Source: Streptomyces sp. NRRL F-5123
GTDB taxonomy: Bacteria; Actinomycetota; Actinomycetes; Streptomycetales; Streptomycetaceae
Length of the DNA stretch: 64,000 bases
Reading direction: 5' to 3'
Assembly (NCBI RefSeq): GCF_000721495.1
Contig: NZ_JOHY01000001.1
Location: forward strand, 248,001-312,000
This document shows, piece by piece, positions 18,737-27,100 of the stretch. The position numbers were made by a program, and so were the translations under genes. A model generated the notes under the pieces. It worked only from the letters and a program-made list of their open reading frames with translations, had not been told where the DNA came from and made no database searches. Every line of letters starts with the position of its first letter. The stretch's first letter is position 1.

Positions 18737-19755
18737 CGAACACCGAGACGGCCGCCACCGCCACCACCGTGCCCGTCACGGCCACCGGGAGCGGCGGGGG
18801 CCCCGGCACCGTCTTCCGGGAGACGGCGGCCGAGCCGCGCGTGCAGTCCGTCCCGCTCGCCCAGCTGTCGCTGGAGCTGGGCCACCTCTACATGGAGGAC
18901 TTCGAAGCCGGCCCCGAGCGCCTGCGCACCCACTTCACCCAGGTCAAGCCGTGGGCCGACGCCGCCCGGGTGCTCGCCGCGGCCGGCGGTCGGCGGGCCC
19001 GTGTCAGCACCTGCTTCCTGGTGGACGACTACTTCACCCGCTTCTCCACTCCCGCCGAACTGCTCCCGATGGTGGTCGCCGAGGCCGGGCGCGCGGGCCT
19101 GACGATCGACTACCTGGCCCGCGAGTCCGGCTGCGCCGTCGCGGACGGCACGGCGGTGGCCGAGGAGGTCCAGGCCCGCCTCGTCGAGTCGCCGGCCCCC
19201 GGCACCGACGGCAGCCGTCCGCCCGCGACGCAGACCGGCTGGCTCGCCAACGGCCGGCGCAGCCCCGCCGGGGGCCTCACCGAGGCGATGGCCGGCGCCG
19301 AGCCCTGGCACCCGCCCGCCGAGACGGCCGCGCGACGGCACTCCGTCTTCGCCGACGTCGAGCTGTGGGACGAGGTGGACGGCCGCCGCTGGTGGTCCTG
19401 CCCCTTCCTGGCCGCCGTCTGGCAGCTCGCCCGGCTCGGCCTGCTGCGGCACGCCGGGGACCCGGTGCTGCAGCCCGTGCCCTGGACTGCCGCGGAATTC
19501 CCGCGCGACTGGGACGAACTGCCGCCGGTGATCCGGCTCAACCCCGCCGCGGCGCCCTTCTCGGCGTACCGCACCTGCTCCGTCCTGCCGGCCCGCTTCC
19601 TGACCGTCGAGCACGCGGTGCGGGTGATCCTCGACCAGGTCGACATCGACGCCGAGGCGCTCGACCAGGTCGCGCGGCGCGCGCTGAGCGAGGGCGTGCC
19701 GGTGCCGGAGCAGATCACCGACCGCATCTCCTACGTCATGTACGCGGGCGGGTGA
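18733..19755 (+). CDS. SCO2522-family protein
   Basis: Soluble protein, 340 aa, from ATG 18733 in an ATGA overlap with the P-loop gene. The first ~35 residues are Thr/Ala/Gly-rich and look disordered. Ordered sequence starts at QSVPLAQLSLELGHLYMEDF. A run of acidic and aromatic residues (LVDDYFTRFSTPAELLP) and a Trp-rich stretch (RRWWSCPFLAAVWQL) are notable. I recognise it as the SCO2522 partner only by operon position and sequence character. No catalytic motif was seen; the tight overlap suggests direct cooperation with the P-loop protein. Confidence 0.8.
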   Translation: MTNTETAATATTVPVTATGSGGGPGTVFRETAAEPRVQSVPLAQLSLELGHLYMEDFEAGPERLRTHFTQVKPWADAARVLAAAGGRRARVSTCFLVDDYFTRFSTPAELLPMVVAEAGRAGLTIDYLARESGCAVADGTAVAEEVQARLVESPAPGTDGSRPPATQTGWLANGRRSPAGGLTEAMAGAEPWHPPAETAARRHSVFADVELWDEVDGRRWWSCPFLAAVWQLARLGLLRHAGDPVLQPVPWTAAEFPRDWDELPPVIRLNPAAAPFSAYRTCSVLPARFLTVEHAVRVILDQVDIDAEALDQVARRALSEGVPVPEQITDRISYVMYAGG

Positions 19756-19756
19756 C

Positions 19757-20728
19757 GTGATCCCGGGCGGTGGGACGACGGCGCTCGCTCAGCCGGTGCT
19801 CGCCTGCGGTGAGGTGCGCACGTGCCTGCTGCAGAACTCCCAGGCGCTGCCCTCGCCGGCCGCCGCCGGGCTGCTGCGGCTGCGCGCCGGGCGGCGGGTC
19901 CTGCAGTCCGAGCGGCCCAACGCGTACGCGCTCTCGCCCGACGTGCTGACGGGCGTCGACTGCCGGCTGCCCACCGCCTCCGGTGCCCGGGTCCGCGCGG
20001 TGGGCACCGTCACCTCGCGGGCCGCCCTCACCGGTGGCCGGCTGCTGCAGACCGACGCCTTCTGCACGGCGACGGCGGACGGCCCCGAGCGGCGCCGCCC
20101 GTGGGGCCACTACCTGGCCCGGCCCGGCATCGTCGAGCCGTTCGGCAAGCTGCCCGACCGGGATGTCGCCGCGGGCTGCCTGGGCGGCCCGGCCAGGCCC
20201 GGCGAGCTGGACCTGGGCGCGATAGCCGAGCACCTCCTCCGCACGGTGCTGCGCAACCCCGTGCTGGACCAGGCGGCGCCCTTTCGGGCCCAGGTGACCC
20301 GGCTGCGCTGGGTCGCGCTGCGCGCCCCGGACGGCGCGGAGCCGTCCATCGAGAACTTCACCCTCGCGCAGGACGGCCTGCGCACGGTGGAGCTGCGGCT
20401 GGCGGGGAGCACGGGAACGGCCGCGGCGGCGAGGCTCTGCGAGGATCTCGCCCTGCACGACTGGCTGCTGACCACGTTGGTGCGGATGGTCGAGCGCAGC
20501 CGGCTCGGTTCGGTTGACGGACGCGTGGCGGTGACCGCGCTGCGCCCGGCCGTCGACCATCTGCTGCACCTGTGGATGCCCACCGCACGGGTGGACCGCC
20601 TTCTGCACCCGCTGTGGGAGGTGCTGGAGCGGGAACCGGGGTTCAGCCGGCAGTGGCAGATCCTGGTGCAGCGGATCAGGGACCAGCTCGCGCTGCTGGC
20701 TGTCTCCGCGCATGTGCAGCAGCCATGA
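19757..20728 (+). CDS. SCO2521-family protein
   Basis: Soluble protein of 323 aa starting at GTG 19757, 1 bp after the previous stop. It opens with a beta-rich half (ACGEVRTCLLQNSQALP...; VRAVGTVTSRAALTGGRLLQ) and ends in a helical half (LWEVLEREPGFSRQWQILVQ). It is the last gene of the conserved five-gene set. Function is unknown; no membrane segment or motif is visible. A 54-bp gap separates it from the membrane protein downstream. Confidence 0.8.
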   Translation: MIPGGGTTALAQPVLACGEVRTCLLQNSQALPSPAAAGLLRLRAGRRVLQSERPNAYALSPDVLTGVDCRLPTASGARVRAVGTVTSRAALTGGRLLQTDAFCTATADGPERRRPWGHYLARPGIVEPFGKLPDRDVAAGCLGGPARPGELDLGAIAEHLLRTVLRNPVLDQAAPFRAQVTRLRWVALRAPDGAEPSIENFTLAQDGLRTVELRLAGSTGTAAAARLCEDLALHDWLLTTLVRMVERSRLGSVDGRVAVTALRPAVDHLLHLWMPTARVDRLLHPLWEVLEREPGFSRQWQILVQRIRDQLALLAVSAHVQQP

Positions 20729-20782
20729 CCTGCCCGCCCGCGGGCTCGTAGGCGCACGAACCCACCAGGGGGAGATGACGAC

Positions 20783-21721
20783 ATGGCCGGATCGCTGGAG
20801 ACCGGGTCGGGGGCGCAGACCGCGCCGTCCCGGATCGTACCGCCCGTACTGTTCAAGACACTGCTGACCGCGCTGGTCGGCGGTGCCACCTATCTGCTGA
20901 CGGACGCCACCGACCAGCCCGAGGTGTGGAAGCTGACCTCCTCCATCTTCCTCGGCGGAGCGGCTCTGATCATCCAGTACATGACCGACTTCGAACGCCG
21001 GCTCACCTCCGTCGAGCACACCATCGCCGCGCACAACGCGGAGATGAAGGAGCTGGTCGCCAACGGCTTCGCCCGGATAAACGAGGCCACCGAGCTGTTC
21101 GGCCTGGTCGACCGGTCCGCGTTGCCGCCCGACGGCGTCTCCCGGCTGATCCGCAGCGCCAGCAAGGTCGGCACCGGTTCGCCCGCCATCATGCAGGCCT
21201 TCGCGCGCGCCGAGGTCAGCCGGCTCGCCGGCCTGATGGAGAACCTCAACGCCAAGCTCGTCGACTACGAGGGCGAGGACCACGACTGGATCGTCACCCT
21301 GACGGGCTGCGCGTCGAGCACGATCGACGCCACCAGCACCGCCGTGGACCGCGATTTCTGGCCCAGCGAGCTGGGCCAGCGCTATCTGCGCGCGCAGCGC
21401 GACGCGATCGACGCGCACGGGGTGCGGATCCGGCGGCTGTTCATCATCGAGAAGCCGGAGGACAACACCATCGACCTCGGCCAGCTCTGCGACGACCAGC
21501 AGAGCCTGGGCATCGAGGTCAAGGTGCTCGCGCTGTCCGACCTGTCGCCGATCGCCCGCATGGACGAGACCAACGACTTCATCGTCTTCGACGAGTCGCT
21601 GTCCTACGAGATCGGCTCCGACCTGCGGGGCGTCAACACCAAGACGCTCATGGACCTGCGGCCGGACCGGGTGGCCAAGCGGGTGCAGCGCTTCAAGACG
21701 CTCTGGGAGGCGGGCCGCTGA
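20783..21721 (+). CDS. Membrane-anchored protein with coiled region and C-terminal alpha/beta domain, unknown function
   Basis: Protein of 312 aa with AGGGGGAG before ATG 20783. Two membrane helices lie near residues 22-40 (VLFKTLLTALVGGATYLL) and 50-65 (LTSSIFLGGAALIIQYM). A charged helical or coiled stretch follows (about 68-105). The C-terminal half reads as an alpha/beta domain ending in IRRLFIIEKP, LGIEVKVLALS and NDFIVFDESLSYEI. That pattern loosely resembles domains I associate with DUF6879 or inactive phospholipase-D-like folds; this is a weak impression. It follows the SCO2521 gene closely on the same strand, so it could be the membrane output of that operon. Family unassigned. Confidence 0.72.
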   Translation: MAGSLETGSGAQTAPSRIVPPVLFKTLLTALVGGATYLLTDATDQPEVWKLTSSIFLGGAALIIQYMTDFERRLTSVEHTIAAHNAEMKELVANGFARINEATELFGLVDRSALPPDGVSRLIRSASKVGTGSPAIMQAFARAEVSRLAGLMENLNAKLVDYEGEDHDWIVTLTGCASSTIDATSTAVDRDFWPSELGQRYLRAQRDAIDAHGVRIRRLFIIEKPEDNTIDLGQLCDDQQSLGIEVKVLALSDLSPIARMDETNDFIVFDESLSYEIGSDLRGVNTKTLMDLRPDRVAKRVQRFKTLWEAGR

Positions 21722-21760
21722 CGGCCGGTGCCCCCGCGGGTGGCGCGGGGGCACCGGCCG
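21722..21760. terminator. Bidirectional terminator hairpin between membrane protein and GH27
   Basis: A perfect 16-bp inverted repeat (arms 21722-21737 and 21745-21760, first arm CGGCCGGTGCCCCCGC) with a 7-nt loop lies between the two convergent stops. It is a strong intrinsic terminator candidate for both. Confidence 0.8.
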
Positions 21761-21781
21761 GTCACGGTGGGGGAGCGGGGA

Positions 21782-23806
21782 TCAGGAGCAGGTGATCTGC
21801 GCGTCCGCCCAGTCGGCGTGGTCGCTGTCGTTGCCGTCGCCGCCGTCGGTGACGACCAGGTGTACGACCTGGGCGCCGGTGACGTCGGCGGACAGCGGGT
21901 GGCCGCCGGTGGTGCTGGTGACGACGCCGCTGTCGGCGACCTGCTTGCCGTCGGCGAGCACCAGGAACTCGACCGAGCCCTTGCTGTTCTTCTTCTCGTC
22001 GTCGATACCGACGGTGGCGGTCACCGAGGTGCAGGCCCCGGCGGTGTAGAAGGCCACGTCACTGGGTGCGTGAACGCCCAGGCCCTTGGCGTAGACGGTG
22101 CCGCCGAGGGTGATCGGGTGGCCGTCGCCGGCCTTGGCCTCGCCGTTGCTGGTGTCGCGCTCGACCGGGCCCCAGCCGTTGCTCGCCGACTCCCACGGGA
22201 GGTCGCTGAGGTAGGAGGTGCCGGCCGGCGGCGGGACGGCGACGGAGATCTGGCCGCCGAGCGGGACGCTGACGGCGCTGTCCTTCCCGGCACCGCGGTA
22301 GGTGACGGTGCCGGAGAGGGCGTACGTGCCGGTCGGCGTTCCCTCGGGGACGTCGATGTGCCACGTCGTGTTCAGGGTGCTGCCGCCGGTGAGCGCCGGG
22401 GTGCCGGTGGGGCCCTTGGGGCGGATCGTCCAGCCGTCGGGGGCGTCGAGCTTGACCGAGACCTGGAGCGACGGCAGGGTGCCGAGGTCGGTGGCGTACG
22501 CGGTGACGTCGGCGCCCTTGCCGGGCTGGATGTGCACGGAGGTGCCGCTGACGCCCGCGTCGACCAGGGCCGGGTTCACCAGGGCGTGGACGTCCCGGGA
22601 GACCCGCAGCAGGACGGTGCCGTGCGCGGGGACGGTGGCCGCCAGGGTGCCGGACGACTGGTAGTCGCGGTGCTGCCACAGGTCGCGCACCTTGTAGCCG
22701 GTGGCGGAGGCGGGCAGGCCGGCGGCCTCGGCGGTGGTGGAGATGTGCTGCGGCTGGTCGGACTCGTTGTACAGCGCGACCGCGCGGTCACCGTTCGCGA
22801 GCTGCTTCACGACGACCTTGGTGCCGCTGTCCGTCGAGGCGAGCACGCTCGCCTGCTTGCCCAGCGGGTCCTGGTCCAGCGCGATGACCTCCTTGTTGAG
22901 CAGGATGTCCATCGTGGCCGGGGTGGCCTTGCGCAGGTCGGTGCCGATGAGCAGCGGGGCGTTCATCATCGACCACAGCGAGAAGTGCGTGCGGTACTCG
23001 GTGTCGGTCATGCCGCCGTTGCCGACCTCGAGCATGTCCGGGTCGTTCCAGGCGCCGGCCCGGGCGTAGGACGACAGCGGCAGGTTGGCGTCCGTGATGG
23101 ACTTCAGGCTGCCCCAGTTGTCGCTGATGTCGCCGGTTGTGCGCCACAGGTTGCCGATGTCGCCGGCCCACTCCCAGGGCTGGAGCTGGCCCCACTCGCA
23201 GAGCGAGTAGACGATCGGCCGGCCGGTCGCCTTGAGCGCGTCGCCCATGGCGGTGTAGCGGCTCAGGAAGTCCGCCATCGTGCCGTCGCTCTTGTTGTTG
23301 CAGTTGTCGTACTTGAGGTAGTCCACGCCCCAGTCGGCGAAGGACTGGGCGTCGGCGGCCTCGTGGCCGAGGCTGCCGGGGTAGCCGGCGCAGGTCGCGG
23401 TGCCCGCGTCCTCGTAGATGCCGAGCTTGAGGCCCTTGCTGTGGACGTAGTCGGCGGTGCCCTTGATGCCGTCGGGGAATTTGACCGGGTCGGGGACCAG
23501 CCGCCCGTCGGCGTCGCGGGTGTGGGTCATCCAGCAGTCGTCGATGTTGACGTAGGTGTAGCCCGCGTCCTTCAGACCGGAGCTGACGAAGTAGTCGGCA
23601 GTGTCCTTGATCAGCTGCTCGTTGACGTTGCAGCCGAAGGAGTTCCAGTCGTTGAAGCCCATCGGCGGGGTGAGGGCGAGGCCGTTGTCGAGGGCCGCCG
23701 CGGACGGCGCCGTGGCGACCCCGGCGGTGATCGCGGCCACGCCGAGGCCGCCTGCCCACAACGCCCCTGCGGTGACGCAGGACAGGATCCTGCGGGTGAT
23801 CGGCAT
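21782..23806 (-). CDS. Secreted GH27 alpha-galactosidase with C-terminal NPCBM module
   Basis: Exported enzyme, 674 aa, that should release terminal alpha-galactose. ATG 23806 begins a Sec signal (RR, hydrophobic core, ending near ATAPSAAA). The GH27 barrel is clear: TPPMGFNDWNSFGCN opens it, the nucleophile is Asp167 in YLKYDNCN, and the acid/base is Asp226 in RTTGDISD. A beta domain follows (from ~310), then an NPCBM-associated region (about 400-500) and a terminal NPCBM/NEW3-type module ending in DADWA-like sequence (YLSDLPWESASNGWGPVERD). The upstream site is weak, so the start is chosen for the signal peptide. It is divergent from the GH35 enzyme, which carries a related terminal module; both act on galactosides. 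Confidence 0.9.
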   Translation of the reverse strand: MPITRRILSCVTAGALWAGGLGVAAITAGVATAPSAAALDNGLALTPPMGFNDWNSFGCNVNEQLIKDTADYFVSSGLKDAGYTYVNIDDCWMTHTRDADGRLVPDPVKFPDGIKGTADYVHSKGLKLGIYEDAGTATCAGYPGSLGHEAADAQSFADWGVDYLKYDNCNNKSDGTMADFLSRYTAMGDALKATGRPIVYSLCEWGQLQPWEWAGDIGNLWRTTGDISDNWGSLKSITDANLPLSSYARAGAWNDPDMLEVGNGGMTDTEYRTHFSLWSMMNAPLLIGTDLRKATPATMDILLNKEVIALDQDPLGKQASVLASTDSGTKVVVKQLANGDRAVALYNESDQPQHISTTAEAAGLPASATGYKVRDLWQHRDYQSSGTLAATVPAHGTVLLRVSRDVHALVNPALVDAGVSGTSVHIQPGKGADVTAYATDLGTLPSLQVSVKLDAPDGWTIRPKGPTGTPALTGGSTLNTTWHIDVPEGTPTGTYALSGTVTYRGAGKDSAVSVPLGGQISVAVPPPAGTSYLSDLPWESASNGWGPVERDTSNGEAKAGDGHPITLGGTVYAKGLGVHAPSDVAFYTAGACTSVTATVGIDDEKKNSKGSVEFLVLADGKQVADSGVVTSTTGGHPLSADVTGAQVVHLVVTDGGDGNDSDHADWADAQITCS

Positions 23807-24010
23807 ACGAGTCCCATCGTAGGTTCCGGAGAGATCGCCGGTGCGGCAGCCGCCTTGGTCGCCACAGAATCCGACGCAACTCAACAGTTGGCGACATGAC
23901 AGACCCCCTGTGCAGTGGCTGTCAAGGGATCTGACGAGAACTCATCGGTGCGTGTATCCGCCAGCCGGTGTCCACCGTCGCGGCGTGACGAGGCATATGT
24001 TGGGCTATGC

Positions 24011-24032
24011 CCCTTTCCGTGACGGGAAAGGG
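24011..24032. promoter_or_regulatory. Inverted repeat in the galactosidase divergent region
   Basis: CCCTTTCC (24011-24018) and GGAAAGGG (24025-24032) flank GTGACG. It lies near the middle of the divergent region, away from both coding ends, so an operator is more likely than a terminator, though a 5' leader hairpin cannot be excluded. Confidence 0.5.
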
Positions 24033-24047
24033 ACGACCTTCGTCCGA

Positions 24048-24081
24048 CCTATTGTGCCGTCGGCCCCACCCTCCTATTGTG
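24048..24081. repeat. Paired direct repeats CCTATTGTG
   Basis: The nonamer CCTATTGTG occurs at 24048-24056 and 24073-24081. Start-to-start spacing is 25 bp, a little more than two helical turns. In a sequence this GC-rich, two AT-containing nonamers so close together are unlikely by chance; they lie 55-88 bp before the GH35 start. Confidence 0.5.
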
Positions 24082-24135
24082 CGACTTCGATGGAATCTGT
24101 TTGGAGTTGACACCTCGGTGAGCCTGGAGGGCGCA

Positions 24136-27100
24136 GTGCGACGTAACCCCAACGATCCGGCGGTCGGCAGAACCGGCCGGCACAGAAGATGGTGGGCGGG
24201 GGCCGCGGCAGCCGTAGCGCTCGCCCTGACGGCAGTGCCCGCGGTGCCCGCCGTCGCCGCCCCGCAGGCCCCGGCGGCCCCCGTGCAGGCGAAGCCCGCG
24301 GGCACCGCGCACAAGGTGACCTTCGACGGCTACTCGTTCATGGTCGACGGCGACCGCACCTACCTGTGGTCAGGCGAGTTCCACTACTTCCGGCTGCCGA
24401 GCCCCGACCTGTGGCTCGACATCTTCCAGAAGATGAAGGCGGCCGGCTTCAACGCCACGTCCCTCTACTTCGACTGGGACTACCACTCGCCCGCGCCCGG
24501 TGTGTACGACTTCACCGGCGTCCGCGACGTCGACAAGCTGCTGGACATGGCGCAGCAGGCAGGCCTGTACGTCATCGCCCGCCCCGCCCCGTACATCAAC
24601 GCCGAGGTCGACAGCGGCGGCCTGCCCGGGTGGCTCACCACCAAGAAGGAGCAGAACCGCACCGACGACCCGGAGTTCCTGAAGTACTCCGACGAGTGGC
24701 TCACCCAGATCGACCGCATCCTCGCCCGGCACCAGCTCACTAACGGCACCGGCACGGTCATCGCCTACCAGGTGGAGAACGAGTACTACAACGGCTCGGC
24801 GAGCGCCCGCGCGTACATGCAGCACCTGGAGGACAAGGCCCGCGCCGACGGCATCACCGTGCCGCTCACCGGCAACAACAACGGCACCTTCAACTCCGGT
24901 GACGGCGCCCTGGACGTCGACGGCCCCGACTCCTACCCGCAGGGCTTCAACTGCTCCACCCCCTCCAAGTGGAGCGGCGTCCCGAACCTCAGCTACGACC
25001 ACCCGGCCGGAAAGCCGCTCTACACCCCGGAGTTCCAGGGCGGCGCCTTCGACCCGTGGGGCGGCCCCGGCTACGACAAGTGCGCCGAGCTGATCAACGA
25101 CCAGTTCGCGAACGTCTTCTACAAGCAGAACATCGCGGTCGGCGCCACCGCCCAGAGCTTCTACATGACCTACGGCGGCACCAACTGGGGCTGGCTGGGC
25201 ATGCCGGAGAACTACACCTCGTACGACTACGGCGCCGCGATCCGGGAGAACCGGCAGCTCGACCCGAAGTTCGACGAGGACAAGCTGATCGGCTACTTCA
25301 CCCAGTCGGTCGCCCCGCTCACCAAGACCGACCAGATCAGGTCCACCCCGCCGGACAACGCCAAGGTCGTCGACACCGCCCGGATGAACCCGGACACCAG
25401 GACGCAGTTCCACGTCCTGCGGCACGGCGACTCCACCGCGACCACGACCGACACCACCCACATCGCGCTGGACCTGGGCGCCCAGCCCTCCGCCGACACC
25501 GCCTACACCCACGACGACACCGACAGCGCGCTCAGCTGGACGGGCACCTGGTCGCACGTGGCGAACCAGAGCTACACCGGCGGCGACTACCAGAAGACCG
25601 AGTCCTTCTCCAACGTCGCGGGCGACTCCGTCACCGTGCCCTTCAACGGCACCGCGGTGCGCTGGATCGGGCCGAAGACGAACAACCACGGCTACGCCGA
25701 CGTCTACGTCGACGGCACCAAAGAGGCCACCGTCGACGACTCCGGCAGCGAGGACCAGGCGGTCGTCTTCTCCAAGAGCGGCCTGTCCGACGGCCCGCAC
25801 ACCCTGAAGATCGTCGTCACCGGCAGCCACGCGTCGGGCTCCACCGACAACTTCGTCTCCGTCGACGCCATCGACGTGCCCACCGGTGGCGCCACCGAGG
25901 CGACCTACCCCGTCGTCCCGCAGCAGCCCGGCACCGCGATCACCCTCGACGGCCGCGACTCGCACATCATCGTCGCGAACTACAAGCTCGGTGGCACCCA
26001 GCTGCAGTACTCCACCTCCGAGATCATGACCACCGCCGCCATCGGCGACCGGGACGTCTCGGTCCTCTACGGCGACAAGGGCAGCGACGGCGAGACCGTG
26101 CTGCGCTACACCTCCAAGCCCACGGTGACCAGCACCGGCGGCGACGTCACCACCACCTGGGACCCCGCCACCGGCGACCTGCGGCTCAACTACGAGCACG
26201 ACGGACTGATCCGCATCTCCCTCAGCGGCGGCGGCTCCCGCCCGGCGCTGCTGCTGGTCGGTGACAAGCCCACCGCCGAGACGTTCTGGCGGCAGGACAC
26301 CGCGGCCGGACCGGTGCTGGTGCGCGGCAGCCACCTGCTGCGCACCGCGACCAGCGGGGACGGCGGCGCGACCGTCGCCCTCACCGGCGACAACGCCGAC
26401 GCCAAGGACATCGAGGTCTTCACCTCGGCGCGCCAGGTCACCTGGAACGGCAAGGCGGTGGACACCGGCTCCACCGCGACCGGCAGCCGCACCGGGCAGA
26501 TCCCCACCGCCAAGGCGGTGCAGCTGCCCGAGCTGACGGACTGGAAGCACGCCGAGGAATCCCCCGAGGCCGCACCCGGCTTCGACGACTCCGGCTGGCA
26601 GGTGGCCGACAAGACCACCACCAACAGCTCCTCCGGCGTCAACTCGCTGCCCGTGCTCTACGCCGACGACTACGGCTTCCACACCGGCAACACGTGGTAC
26701 CGCGGTCGCTTCCGCACCTCCGGCTCCGAGACCGGCATCCACCTGGTGTCCGACTCCGGCGGCAGGGCCCAGGCCTTCTCCGCCTGGCTCAACGGCACCT
26801 TCCTCGGCAGCTCCACCACCGGCAGCGCGGACTTCACCTTCCCGGCGGGCGCGCTCAAGGCCGACGGCGCCGACAACGTCCTGTCCGTCCTGACCGTCAA
26901 CATGGGCCACGAGGAGGACTACAACTCCTCCAACGGCAACAAGTCCGCCCGCGGTCTGACCGGCGCCGCCCTGCTGGGCGCCCCGCTCACCCCGGTCACC
27001 TGGCGCATCCAGGGCGTCCGCGGCGGCGAGGACCTGCTCGACACCGCCCGCGGTCCGCTCAACAACGGCGGCCTGTACGGCGAGCGGGCCGGCTGGTCGC

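Larger units (their letters stand above)
23807..24135. other. Divergent promoter region of the galactosidase pair
   Basis: This 329-bp gap feeds both the alpha- and beta-galactosidase genes. It holds an 8-bp-arm inverted repeat (24011-24032) and two copies of CCTATTGTG at 24048-24056 and 24073-24081, 25 bp apart. These are the only strong structures; together they look like a control region, perhaps for a sugar-responsive regulator that is not encoded here. Confidence 0.55.
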
